Assembly (NCBI RefSeq): GCF_047200635.1
Contig: NZ_JBJZOI010000004.1
Span: 124,001 to 188,000 of the forward strand
DNA from: Saccharopolyspora_C sp047200635
GTDB lineage: Bacteria; Actinomycetota; Actinomycetes; Mycobacteriales; Pseudonocardiaceae
Length of the DNA: 64,000 nucleotides
Direction of reading: 5' to 3'
Part shown: positions 42,347-50,460 of the stretch, in pieces
Numbering within the stretch: position 1 is the stretch's first letter
Layout: each line of letters starts with the position of its first letter
The notes under the pieces: model-generated
Databases searched by the model: none
What the model was told of the DNA's origin: nothing
Seen by the model: the letters and a program-made list of their open reading frames with translations, nothing else
Translations under genes and position numbers: made by a program

Positions 42347-43558
42347 GTGCCCGATCTGGCCGAGGACGACACCGCACTGGCCTTCCCCCCACCCCGCACC
42401 TGCCCGTTCCGGCTGCCGGAGGAGTACCCCGAGCTGCGCGAGAGCACCCCGGTGCGCCGGGTGCTGCTGCCCACCGGCAGGCACGCCTGGATCGTCACCC
42501 GCTACGAGGACGTCCGCCGAGCCCTCGTCGATCCCCGGCTGAGCTCCGACCGGGGTGATCCGAACTTCCCGCACGTGGTGGAGCTGGCCAAGAGCGACAA
42601 CGATTCCACGCTCTCGCTGGCGGGAATGGACCCGCCGGTGCACACCCGGGCCCGCCGCGCCGTCGTCGGCGAGTTCACGCTGCGCAAGACCGAGGCGATG
42701 CGTCCCCGGGTGCAGCAGGTCGTGGACGAGGCGGTGGACGCGATGCTGGCCGGACCGCGTCCGGCCGACCTGGTGCGCGCGCTGTCGTTCCCGGTTCCGT
42801 CGCTGGTGATCTGCGAACTGCTCGGCGTCTCCTACGGCGACCACGAGTTCTTCGAGGACCGCACGTCCACGATGCTCAACACGACCGAGCCCCCGCTGGC
42901 CCGGCAGCGGGCCTTCTTCGACCTGCAGTCCTACCTCGACGACTTGGTCACCCGGAAGGAGGCGGATCCCGGCGACGACCTGCTCAGCCGCCAGGCCGCC
43001 AAGACGCCCGAGGACCGCTCCTACGACCACGCCGAGCTCGTGGACCTGGCCTTCCTGCTGCTGACCGCCGGGCACGACACCACCGGGAACATGATCTCGC
43101 TGGGTTCGCTGGCGCTGATGCGCGCCCCCGAGCTGCGCGAGCGCGTCACCGGAGCGGCCGAGGGAGCGCTGGAGGTCGTGGACGAGCTGCTGCGCTACTT
43201 CAGCATCACCGATCTGATCACGGTGCGGATCGCCAAGGACGACCTGGAGATCGGCGGACAGCCGATCAAGGCGGGGGAGGGCGTGTTCGCGCTGGGCGGC
43301 GCCGCGAACCGCGATCCGGCGGCCTTCGCGCGGCCCGAGGAGATCGACGTGGACCGCGGCGCCCGGCAGCACGTCGCCTTCGGCTACGGCCCGCACCAGT
43401 GCCTCGGGCAGAACCTGGCCCGGATGGAGCTGGAGATCGTCTACCGCACGCTGTTCCGGAAGATCCCCGAGCTGCGGCCCGCGTGCGACCCCGGTGAGCT
43501 GCCGCTGAAGAACGACGCCGCGATCTTCGGCCTGCACGCGCTGCCCGTCACCTGGTGA
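42347..43558 (+). CDS. cytochrome P450 monooxygenase (mgsK-like)
   Basis: This is a bacterial class I P450 of 403 residues, the normal length. It has AGHDTT of helix I (241-246), ExxR (ELLR), the heme-binding FGYGPHQCLG with ligand Cys352, and a final LPVTW. I take GTG 42347, preceded by GAAGGA, because upstream in-frame codons add a non-conserved Arg/Pro-rich leader. No ferredoxin or ferredoxin reductase gene is adjacent, so electrons must come from partners elsewhere. A P450 followed by O-methylation is the known tailoring logic for the C8 methoxy group in iso-migrastatin; the site here is inference. Confidence 0.92.
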   Translation: MPDLAEDDTALAFPPPRTCPFRLPEEYPELRESTPVRRVLLPTGRHAWIVTRYEDVRRALVDPRLSSDRGDPNFPHVVELAKSDNDSTLSLAGMDPPVHTRARRAVVGEFTLRKTEAMRPRVQQVVDEAVDAMLAGPRPADLVRALSFPVPSLVICELLGVSYGDHEFFEDRTSTMLNTTEPPLARQRAFFDLQSYLDDLVTRKEADPGDDLLSRQAAKTPEDRSYDHAELVDLAFLLLTAGHDTTGNMISLGSLALMRAPELRERVTGAAEGALEVVDELLRYFSITDLITVRIAKDDLEIGGQPIKAGEGVFALGGAANRDPAAFARPEEIDVDRGARQHVAFGYGPHQCLGQNLARMELEIVYRTLFRKIPELRPACDPGELPLKNDAAIFGLHALPVTW

Positions 43559-43573
43559 CGCGGCGGCGCGGTC

Positions 43574-43600
43574 CCGGCGGGGTGATCGCCACCCCGCCGG
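43574..43600 (+). terminator. hairpin terminator after P450 gene
   Basis: An 11-bp stem, CCGGCGGGGTG pairing with CACCCCGCCGG around an ATCGC loop, starts 15 bases after the P450 stop. It has no U-tract, as is usual in actinomycetes. It would isolate the PKS tailoring genes from the riboswitch-controlled operon. Confidence 0.7.
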
Positions 43601-43644
43601 AGCGCGCCGGGGGCCACCACCACCGTGCGGCGAGGAACATCACC

Positions 43645-43675
43645 TTGATGCGGCAGCGGTGCGCCCGGTTAGGGT
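43645..43675 (+). promoter_or_regulatory. probable promoter of the cobalamin-riboswitch operon
   Basis: TTGATG (43645-43650), a 19-base spacer and TAGGGT (43670-43675) fit an actinobacterial sigma-70-type promoter. Transcription would begin around 43682, right at the 5' side of the riboswitch P1 helix. Confidence 0.45.
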
Positions 43676-43677
43676 GC

Positions 43678-43855
43678 CCGGGAGCCAGTCGTGCCCGGAA
43701 TGGGCGGGGAATCCGGTCGGAAGCCGGAGCTGACGCGCAGCGGTAGGGGCGATGGGCGAGGACCGCCCGCGCGGGCGGACACCACTCGATCACGCGATCG
43801 GGGAAGGGACCTCGCCCGCTGAACCCGAGCCCGAAGACCAGGCCGGCTCCCCGGG
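43678..43855 (+). promoter_or_regulatory. cobalamin riboswitch
   Basis: The leader contains the conserved blocks of the B12 aptamer in order: GGGGAATCCGGTCGGAAGCC, GGAGCTGACGCGCAGCGGTA (a B12-box-like stretch), GGGGAAGGGACC and GAACCCGAGCCCGAAGACC. The ends close as a P1 helix, CCGGGAGCC (43678-43686) with GGCTCCCCGG (from 43845). It lies about 70 bases before the gene for a cobalamin-type ABC importer, which is where such riboswitches are usually found. High B12 would be expected to switch the operon off. Confidence 0.9.
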
Positions 43856-43881
43856 CCGCAGGCGGTGCCGGGTCGCTGCTG

Positions 43882-43904
43882 CCGGACCCCGCGCCTGGGT
43901 CCGG
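43882..43904 (+). promoter_or_regulatory. hairpin next to the ribosome binding site (candidate riboswitch expression platform)
   Basis: CCGGACCC (43882-43889) and GGGTCCGG (43897-43904) form a perfect 8-bp stem with a 7-base loop. The Shine-Dalgarno GTGAGGA starts at the next base. The hairpin could act as a terminator or shape access to the start site. No alternative pairing was computed. Confidence 0.4.
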
Positions 43905-43921
43905 GGTGAGGAACTCGTGAC

Positions 43922-44923
43922 ATGCCGTTACCGCGCGCCCGCACCGGGTGGGTGGCGCTGGTCGCCGCCCTGCTGGCCTCCTGCTCCGCGCCCGCCGAGG
44001 ACACCGCCGCGTCCGGGACGACGCTGCGCAACTGCGACACCGACGTCACCGTGACCAGCCCGCCGCGACGGGCGGTGTCGCTGAACCAGTCGACCACCGA
44101 GATCATGCTCTCGCTGGGGCTCGCCGACCGGATCGTCGGCACCGCGACCTGGACCGAGCCGGTCGATCCCGCGCTGGCGGCGGCCAACGCCCACGTCCCG
44201 CGCCTCAGCGACGAGACCCCGTCGTTCGAGGCGGTGCTCGGCACCGAACCGGACATCGTGCTGGGCGCCTACCGGGCGATGTTCACCGACGAGCGGGTCG
44301 CCGATCGCGAGCGGTTTGCCGAGCTCGGGGTGCCGACCTACCTGTCCCCGAGCAACTGCCTGCCGGAGGAGGCGCCGCTGGCCGAGCCGGTCGAGCTGGC
44401 CGACATCTACCAGGAGGTGCGGGAGATCGCCGGTCTGTTCGGCGTCCCCGAGCGCGGCCACGAGCTCGTCGCCCAGCTGACGAGCAGGGTCGAGGCGGCC
44501 CGGGCCCGGGTCGCGAACCTGGAGTCCCCGCCGGACACCTCGGTGCTGTTCTGGTTCGCCCGCACCGAATCCCCGTACGTGGCCGGGTCCACCGGTTCCC
44601 CGGCGATCATGGCCAGGGAGCTGGGCGTGCGCAACGCCTACGGGGACCAGGCCTCGATGTGGCCGCAGGTCTCGTGGGAGGACGTCCTCGCCCGCGACCC
44701 GGACCTGCTGGTGCTCGGCGACCTCACCCGCGACGGGGAGGGCGACGGACTGGCGGCGAAGACGCGGTTCCTGCGCGAGGACCCGGCGGTGTCCCGGCTC
44801 GGAGCCGTGCGCGCGGGCCGGCTCATGCCCATGACCGGCACCGAGCTCAACATCAGCCTGCGCACGGTCACGGGCATCGAACGGCTGGCCGACCGGCTCG
44901 TCGAGCTGGACCGGAAGCGGTGA
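43922..44923 (+). CDS. btuF: cobalamin-type ABC transporter substrate-binding lipoprotein
   Basis: The protein has 333 residues, a Lys/Arg-poor signal peptide and a lipobox LLAS-C at about Cys21, then a periplasmic-binding-protein class III fold (PPRRAVSLNQSTTEIMLSLG, EPDIVLG, LARDPDLLVLG). It would be anchored on the outer face of the membrane and capture a corrinoid or siderophore. This family cannot separate B12 from ferric siderophores by motif alone; the cobalamin riboswitch directly upstream makes B12 the best call. Its stop overlaps the GTG of the permease gene. Confidence 0.82.
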   Translation: MPLPRARTGWVALVAALLASCSAPAEDTAASGTTLRNCDTDVTVTSPPRRAVSLNQSTTEIMLSLGLADRIVGTATWTEPVDPALAAANAHVPRLSDETPSFEAVLGTEPDIVLGAYRAMFTDERVADRERFAELGVPTYLSPSNCLPEEAPLAEPVELADIYQEVREIAGLFGVPERGHELVAQLTSRVEAARARVANLESPPDTSVLFWFARTESPYVAGSTGSPAIMARELGVRNAYGDQASMWPQVSWEDVLARDPDLLVLGDLTRDGEGDGLAAKTRFLREDPAVSRLGAVRAGRLMPMTGTELNISLRTVTGIERLADRLVELDRKR

Positions 44924-45954
44924 CCGCGGCGCTGCCCGCCGGGCGGCTGCCGGGTACCGCGATCGTGCTGGCCGGGATCCCGGCACTGCTGCTGTCGATC
45001 GGGGTCGCGGTCACCCTCGGGCCCGCCGATCTCAGCCTCGCCGACGTCGGCAGCGTGGTCGCCGACCGGCTCGGGCTGCTGGAGACCGGCGTGTCCCGCA
45101 TCGGCCAGGGCATCGTGTGGCAGCTGCGGCTGCCGCGGGCGCTGCTGGCCGCGGTGTGCGGGTCCGGGCTCGGGGTGTGCGGGGCGGTGTTGCAGTCGGT
45201 GCTGCGCAACCCGCTGGCCGACCCCTTCCTGCTCGGCGTGTCGGCGGGAGCCTCGACCGGGGCGGTGTCGATCGTGGTGCTCGGGCTCGGCGGCGGGGTC
45301 GTCGGCCTCACCGCCGGGGCTTTCGCCGGGGCACTGGTGGCGTTCGCACTGGTGATGCTGCTGGCCGCGCTCGCGGGCGGCGCCACCGGGCACACCGTGC
45401 TGGCCGGGGTCGCGGGGACCCAGCTGTTCTCCGCGCTCACCTCCTACATCGTGATCACCTCGGCGGACGCGGAGCAGACCCGCGGCGTGCTGTTCTGGCT
45501 GCTGGGCTCGCTGTCGGGGGCGCGGTGGAACGACGTGGCGCTGGCCGGGGCCGTGTGCGCGGGCTGCTTGGTGCTGTGCCAGTCCCGGGCCGCCGCGCTG
45601 GACGCCTTCGCCTTCGGCCAGGACGCCGCCGCCTCGCTCGGAGTGCGCGTGGCCCGGCTGCGGCTGGTGCTGCTGGTGGCCACGGCGCTGCTGGCCGCGA
45701 CGCTGGTGGCCGCCGCCGGGGCGATCGGCTTCGTCGGGCTCGTGCTGCCGCAGGCCGCGCGGCTGCTGGTCGGGCCCCGGCACCGGGTGCTGCTGCCGGT
45801 GACCGCCGTGCTCGGCGCGGTGCTGCTGGTGTGGGTGGACGTGCTGGCCACGACGATCGCGGCCCCGCAGGAGGTCCCGGTCGGCGTGGTCACCGCGCTC
45901 GTCGGCGTGCCCGCCTTCGCGGTGCTGCTGGTCCGGCGGGGGAGGATGTCGTGA
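44920..45954 (+). CDS. btuC: cobalamin-type ABC transporter permease (FecCD family)
   Basis: This 344-residue, strongly hydrophobic protein belongs to the FecCD/BtuC family, with the usual roughly ten membrane helices. It shows QLRLPRALLAAVCGSGLGV, VLQSVLRNPLADPFLLGVSAG, FWLLGSLSGARW and GAIGFVGLVLPQAARLLVG, the last being the ATPase-coupling region. GTG 44920 overlaps the btuF stop in GTGA, so translation is coupled, and its own stop overlaps the ATPase start. Confidence 0.85.
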   Translation: MTAALPAGRLPGTAIVLAGIPALLLSIGVAVTLGPADLSLADVGSVVADRLGLLETGVSRIGQGIVWQLRLPRALLAAVCGSGLGVCGAVLQSVLRNPLADPFLLGVSAGASTGAVSIVVLGLGGGVVGLTAGAFAGALVAFALVMLLAALAGGATGHTVLAGVAGTQLFSALTSYIVITSADAEQTRGVLFWLLGSLSGARWNDVALAGAVCAGCLVLCQSRAAALDAFAFGQDAAASLGVRVARLRLVLLVATALLAATLVAAAGAIGFVGLVLPQAARLLVGPRHRVLLPVTAVLGAVLLVWVDVLATTIAAPQEVPVGVVTALVGVPAFAVLLVRRGRMS

Positions 45955-46712
45955 GCGTCACCGCGCACGAGGTGTCCTGGTCGGCAGGCGGCGCCCTCGT
46001 CCTCGACGGGGTGCGGCTGACGGTGGGCGAGGGCCGCACCGCGGGGCTGCTCGGACCGAACGGGTCCGGGAAGTCCTCGCTGCTGCGGCTGCTCGCGGGC
46101 CTGCGCAGGCCCGCCAGCGGTGCCGTCACCCTCGGCGGCAGGGAGACCGCCGGGTGGCCCCGACGCGAGCTCGCCCGGCGGGTGGCGGTCGTGGAGCAGC
46201 AGGTCGGCACCGAGGTGGACCTGACGGTGGCCGAGGTCGTCGCGCTCGGCCGCATCCCGCACCGCAGCGGCTGGGGCGGTCCGCACCCGGCCGACGCGGA
46301 GGTCGTCGACCGGGCGCTGGCGCAGACCGGGCTGACCGGTTTCGCGCACCGGCGCTGGCACGGCCTCTCCGGCGGGGAGCGGCAGCGGGCCCAGATCGCC
46401 CGCGCCCTGGCGCAGGAACCGAGCGAGCTGCTGCTCGACGAACCGACCAACCACCTCGACATCGCGCACCAGCTGGAGCTGCTCGCGCTCGTGCGGCGGC
46501 TGCCGGTGACCGCCGTGCTCGCGCTGCACGACCTGAACCTGGCCGGGATGTTCTGCGACGAGCTCGCGGTCCTCTCCGGAGGCCGGGTCGTGGCGGCCGG
46601 AACCCCGGCCGAGGTGCTCACCGAGCAGCTGATCTCCGAGGTCTACGGCGTCCGCTGCTCGGTCTCCGAGGTCGACGGTCACCCGCACGTGCGCTTCCTG
46701 CCGGGCCGCTGA
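45951..46712 (+). CDS. btuD: cobalamin-type ABC transporter ATP-binding protein
   Basis: The product has 253 residues with Walker A GPNGSGKSS, Q-loop, signature LSGGERQRAQ, Walker B LLLDEPTNHLD and H-loop ALHDLNLA. The DEPTNHLD form is typical of the FecE/BtuD/HmuV group. GTG 45951 overlaps the permease stop (GTGA) and follows GGAGGA. It completes a three-gene importer under the cobalamin riboswitch. Confidence 0.85.
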   Translation: MSVTAHEVSWSAGGALVLDGVRLTVGEGRTAGLLGPNGSGKSSLLRLLAGLRRPASGAVTLGGRETAGWPRRELARRVAVVEQQVGTEVDLTVAEVVALGRIPHRSGWGGPHPADAEVVDRALAQTGLTGFAHRRWHGLSGGERQRAQIARALAQEPSELLLDEPTNHLDIAHQLELLALVRRLPVTAVLALHDLNLAGMFCDELAVLSGGRVVAAGTPAEVLTEQLISEVYGVRCSVSEVDGHPHVRFLPGR

Positions 46713-46857
46713 CCGATCCCCGCGAACCCGCTCCGGAGGCCCTCACCAGCGGGGCGCCCGCCGATCGGGGCCGCGCGCACCCCCGGCAGCCGCTTCGCGG
46801 GCCGGCGAGGACGTCCCGCGGGTGTGGATCATGAAGCGGAGGTGCGGAGGACCGGCT

Positions 46858-46863
46858 TATAGT
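46858..46863 (+). promoter_or_regulatory. -10 element before amino-acid transporter operon
   Basis: TATAGT stands out in GC-rich sequence 47 bases before the ATG at 46910. No convincing -35 box is seen at 16-19 bases upstream, so an activator or a different sigma factor may be involved. Confidence 0.35.
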
Positions 46864-46909
46864 CCCGGCACCGCGTCGTCGGCGCGGGGAGAAGGTGAGG
46901 GAGTCGCCG

Positions 46910-48382
46910 ATGCGCCCTGCGCTCCGCTGCGCGGTGCTGGTCCTGCTGGCCCTGATCGCCCTGCCCGCCCCGGGGACGGCGCAGGAGCGGGACGAACGGC
47001 CCGTGGTGCGGGTCGGCACGGAGGGGACCTACCCGCCGTTCTCGTTCCACTCCCAGGAGGACCGGGAGCTCACCGGCTACGACGTCGACGTGATCCGCGC
47101 GGTCGCCGACCGGGCGGGCTGGCGGATCGAGTTCGTCGAGACCCGGTGGGACGCGATGTTCGCCGCGCTGGACGCGGGCCGCATCGACGTCATCGCCAAC
47201 CAGGTCTCGGTGAACGAGGAGCGCCAGGCGCGCTACGCGCTCTCCGAGCCCTACACCTACTCCCGGGGCGTGGTCATCCGCCGCACCGGCGACGAGCGCA
47301 TCCGCGGCCTGGAGGACCTGCGCGGCAAGACCACCGCGGAGTCGGCCACCAGCAACTGGTCGGAGGTGGCGAAGGCGGCCGGGGCGCGGGTCGAGACGGT
47401 GGAGGGCTTCGCGCAGGCCGCCGCGCTGCTCACCCAGGGCCGGGTGGACGCGATCGTCAACGACAACATCGCGATCCTCGACTACCTGGCCAGCACCGGT
47501 TCGCGCGACGTGGAGATCGCGGGCAACGCCGGGAACGAGACCAGCGAGCAGGTGCTCACCCTCCGCCGGGACGACCGCGCGAGGCTCGACCAGGCGAACC
47601 GGGCGCTCGGCGAGCTGCACTCCGACGGCACCCTGCGGGAGATCTCGCAGCGCTACTTCAAGGCCGACGTCTCGGTGCCCGGCGGCGGCCCCGCCGACCT
47701 CTCCGAGGGGCGCGGGCACCGCGGCACCTGGCAGGTGCTGGCGAGCACGGCCTGGCCGATGTTCGTCGGTCTGGTCACGGTCACCCTCCCGCTCACCGCG
47801 GTGAGCTTCGCCATCGGCCTGGCGCTCGCGCTGCTGGTGGCGCTCGCGCGGATCTCGCCCTACCGGGTGGCCTCGGGGCTGGCCCGCGCCTTCATCTCGA
47901 TCATCCGCGGGACCCCGCTGCTGCTGCAGCTGTTCATCGTGTTCTACGGGCTGCCGCAGCTGGGGATCAAGTTCCCGCCGTTCACCGCCGCCGTGATCGC
48001 CTTCAGCCTCAACGTGGCGGGCTACGCCGCGGAAGTGGTGCGCTCGGCCATCCTCGCGGTCCCGAAGGGCCAGTTCGAGGCCGCTTCGACCATCGGCCTG
48101 AACTACCCGCAGACGCTGCGGCGGATCATCCTGCCGCAGGCGACGCGCACGGCGGTGCCGCCGCTGTCGAACACGCTGCTCTCGCTGCTCAAGGACACCT
48201 CGCTGGGCTCGGTGGTGCTGCTCACCGAGCTGTTCCGGCAGTCCCAGCTCGCCGCCGCCGAGAGCAACGAGTTCCTCGCCCTGTACGCCTTCGCCGGGCT
48301 GTACTACTGGGTGATCTGCGTGGCGCTGTCGGCGGCGCAGAAACGACTGGAAACCCGACTGGACAGGTACGTGGCCCGATGA
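46910..48382 (+). CDS. amino-acid ABC transporter, fused substrate-binding protein and permease
   Basis: This single chain of 490 residues combines two usually separate subunits. Residues 1-27 are a signal sequence (LVLLALIALPAPGTAQ). Residues 35-265 are a solute-binding domain of the polar amino-acid type (VGTEGTYPPFSF, GYDVDVIRAVADRAGW, FAALDAGRIDVIANQ). Residues 280-490 are a HisM/GlnP-type permease with the ATPase-contact loop EVVRSAILAVPKGQFEAA. ATG 46910 is chosen because GGGAG lies six bases upstream; a GTG at 46895 has a poorly spaced site. The closest known types are glutamine and cystine importers; the substrate is not decidable from motifs. The ATPase gene overlaps its stop. Confidence 0.88.
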   Translation: MRPALRCAVLVLLALIALPAPGTAQERDERPVVRVGTEGTYPPFSFHSQEDRELTGYDVDVIRAVADRAGWRIEFVETRWDAMFAALDAGRIDVIANQVSVNEERQARYALSEPYTYSRGVVIRRTGDERIRGLEDLRGKTTAESATSNWSEVAKAAGARVETVEGFAQAAALLTQGRVDAIVNDNIAILDYLASTGSRDVEIAGNAGNETSEQVLTLRRDDRARLDQANRALGELHSDGTLREISQRYFKADVSVPGGGPADLSEGRGHRGTWQVLASTAWPMFVGLVTVTLPLTAVSFAIGLALALLVALARISPYRVASGLARAFISIIRGTPLLLQLFIVFYGLPQLGIKFPPFTAAVIAFSLNVAGYAAEVVRSAILAVPKGQFEAASTIGLNYPQTLRRIILPQATRTAVPPLSNTLLSLLKDTSLGSVVLLTELFRQSQLAAAESNEFLALYAFAGLYYWVICVALSAAQKRLETRLDRYVAR

Positions 48383-49164
48383 CCGAGACCGCAGAGCACC
48401 GCACCGAGCCCGCCCGCGTCCGGGTGCGCGGCCTGGAGAAGTCGTTCGGCGACCACCGGGTCCTGCGCGGCATCGACTTCGAGGTCCCGCGCGGCACCTC
48501 GACCGTCCTGATCGGACCCTCCGGCTCCGGCAAGACCACCGTGCTGCGCTCGTTGAACGCGCTGGAGATCCCCGAGCGCGGCGTGGTCGGCATCGGCGGG
48601 GTCGAGGTCGACTTCTCGCGGCTGCCCCCGGGCAAGGCGGGTCGCCAGGAGTGCTCCCGGCTGCGCTCCCAGAGCGGCATGGTCTTCCAGGCGCACAACC
48701 TGTTCCCGCACCGGACCGTGCTGGAGAACGTCCTGGAGGGCCCGCTCGTCGCCCAGCGCCGTCCCCGGGAGGAGGCCACCGCCGACGCGCGGGCCCTGCT
48801 GGAGCAGGTGGGCCTGGCCGAGCGGGCCGACACCTACCCGTTCCAGCTCTCCGGCGGTCAGCAGCAGCGGGTCGGCATCGCGCGGGCGCTCGCGCTGGCG
48901 CCGAGCGCGGTGCTGTTCGACGAGCCGACCTCCGCGCTGGACCCGGAGCTGGTCGGCGAGGTGCTCGCCGTCATCGGCGACCTGGCGGGCGCGGGCTGGA
49001 CCACGGTCATCGTCACCCACGAGATCCGGTTCGCCGAGCAGGTCGCCGACGAGGTGCTGTTCCTCGACGAGGGCGTCGTCGTCGAACGCGGCCCCAGCGC
49101 CCAGGTGATCGGTGACCCGCGGCAGGATCGGACCCGGCGCTTCCTGCGCCGGATCCGGAGCTGA
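48379..49164 (+). CDS. amino-acid ABC transporter ATP-binding protein
   Basis: This 261-residue protein has Walker A GPSGSGKTT, Q-loop GMVFQAHNLFPH, signature LSGGQQQRVGIARAL, Walker B VLFDEPTSALDPE and H-loop IVTHEIRFA, the full set for GlnQ/TcyN-type ATPases. The ATG overlaps the stop of the binding-protein/permease gene (ATGA), so the two form one importer. Its 3' end lies eight bases from the end of a convergent gene, and no clear hairpin is seen between them. Confidence 0.92.
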   Translation: MTETAEHRTEPARVRVRGLEKSFGDHRVLRGIDFEVPRGTSTVLIGPSGSGKTTVLRSLNALEIPERGVVGIGGVEVDFSRLPPGKAGRQECSRLRSQSGMVFQAHNLFPHRTVLENVLEGPLVAQRRPREEATADARALLEQVGLAERADTYPFQLSGGQQQRVGIARALALAPSAVLFDEPTSALDPELVGEVLAVIGDLAGAGWTTVIVTHEIRFAEQVADEVLFLDEGVVVERGPSAQVIGDPRQDRTRRFLRRIRS

Positions 49165-49171
49165 CCAGGGC

Positions 49172-49597
49172 TCAGCTCGCCGCCGGTACCAGGCCCTCGG
49201 CCACGAGACCGGCGTGCACGGCCTCGCTCAGCGCGGTGACGCCGCTGAGCGGACGGACCATGACGGTGAACTCGGAGATCAACCCCTCCGCGTCCAGCTG
49301 CACCAGGTCGATGCCGTGCACCTGCCTGCCGGCGACGGTGGCGCGGAAGACCAGCACGTGCGAGTCCGCCCCGCCGCCCTCGGCGGTCTCCGCGGTCCCG
49401 TCGAGCTCACCGACGTAGCGGAACTCCTCGAACACCCGGCTCAGCAGCACCCCGAAGACACCGAGCACCAGCTCGCGGCCCTCGAACGGCCGGAACTTGA
49501 CCGGGCTGAAGAAGCGCGGCTCGGCGGAGAACAACGGCTCCAGCGCCGCCGCGTCCCGCTCCTCCACCGCTGCCCGGAACCGAGCGATCGTGTCCAC
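49172..49597 (-). CDS. NTF2/SnoaL-like fold protein
   Basis: The protein has 141 residues, and GTG 49597 is preceded by AGGGAG. The sequence FRAAVEERDAAALEPLFSAEPRFFSPV, FEGRELVLGVFGVL and IDLVQLDAEGLISEFTVMVRPL follows the alpha+beta cone of nuclear transport factor 2-like proteins, in which small-molecule binding or isomerase activity is common. No catalytic dyad could be assigned. It is convergent with the transporter operon and reads in the same direction as the GOLPH3-like gene 119 bases upstream. Confidence 0.75.
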   Translation of the reverse strand: MDTIARFRAAVEERDAAALEPLFSAEPRFFSPVKFRPFEGRELVLGVFGVLLSRVFEEFRYVGELDGTAETAEGGGADSHVLVFRATVAGRQVHGIDLVQLDAEGLISEFTVMVRPLSGVTALSEAVHAGLVAEGLVPAAS

Positions 49598-49716
49598 ACC
49601 GACTCCCTGGTCGACGACGTGACGAATCCGATCTCCGACCCTAGTTCGTCCGGACGGTCCTGGGCCAGGGACGGCGCGAAACGGCCCCGCCGCACGCTGT
49701 CCTCCCGGCCCGGCGG

Positions 49717-50361
49717 TCAGCCGGTGGCGGCGGTGCGGCGGGCCGCGATGGACATCTGGAGGGCGCCGCGCAGGCGGGGGAACTCGGCGTCGAAGCGGTC
49801 GGTGACGGCGCGGAACGCGGCCTTGGCCCGGCGGCGCTCGCGCCAGGCGAAGGCGTGGGCGACGTCGCCTTCGGCGGCGATCGCGATCAGCGCGACGTCC
49901 TCGATCGGGGCCGCGGTCAGATCGCCTCCCTCCAGCGCGAGGTTCCGCAGGCGGGTGCGGAGCGCGTGCGCCTCCTCCGGGGCGGCGAGCTCGACGTGCA
50001 GGGACGGGAAGACGCCGAGCTTGCGCCGGCGCTCGACGTCGATCGCGCCGGTGGCGGCGAAGTGGTCGCGCACCGCGGCCTCCGCCTTGTGCCAGCGGTG
50101 GTCGACGACGGTGAGCCAGCGGCGCGGCCGCTCGTCCGCGACCGACAGCACCTCGGCCAGGAACGGATCCGATGGCTCCGGGGCACCGGGCACGCGCACC
50201 GCCTTGCCGCCGTGGTCCGCCAGGTGGCCGCTCAGCCGCAGCTCCGCCACGGCGGCGGCGCGCAGCAGCTGGCCCCGGACCAGGGCGCTGCTGGACTCCA
50301 GCGCGCCCTTGTCGGTGTTGTAGCTGAGCAGGAACAGCTGCTGCGGCAGGGTGCGGGTCAT
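49717..50361 (-). CDS. GOLPH3/VPS74 (GPP34) family protein
   Basis: The protein has 214 residues. The N-terminal QQLFLLSYNTDKGALESSSALVRGQLLRAAAVAELRLSG, split here from the later LTVVDHRW and LRNLALEGGDLTAAPIEDVALIAIAAEGD, is the pattern of the bacterial GPP34 family, common in actinomycetes. In eukaryotes the family binds phosphatidylinositol-4-phosphate on Golgi membranes; the bacterial role is unknown. The Arg-rich C-terminus could face lipid headgroups. It lies between an NTF2-like gene and an Hsp70-like gene on the same strand. Confidence 0.82.
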   Translation of the reverse strand: MTRTLPQQLFLLSYNTDKGALESSSALVRGQLLRAAAVAELRLSGHLADHGGKAVRVPGAPEPSDPFLAEVLSVADERPRRWLTVVDHRWHKAEAAVRDHFAATGAIDVERRRKLGVFPSLHVELAAPEEAHALRTRLRNLALEGGDLTAAPIEDVALIAIAAEGDVAHAFAWRERRRAKAAFRAVTDRFDAEFPRLRGALQMSIAARRTAATG

Positions 50362-50460
50362 GTCGCCTCCACGCGGTGCGGCGCCACCGGTGGTTCCGGT
50401 CGCGTCCTCGTCGGTGCGGATTCGACACCGTGCCGCAGCGGCACGGTCAAGCGCGGCGGC

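Noticed and set aside
43559..43921. Small open frames in the leader before the ABC importer
   Set aside because: The conserved blocks here are those of a cobalamin riboswitch RNA; the short frames have no ribosome sites or motifs.
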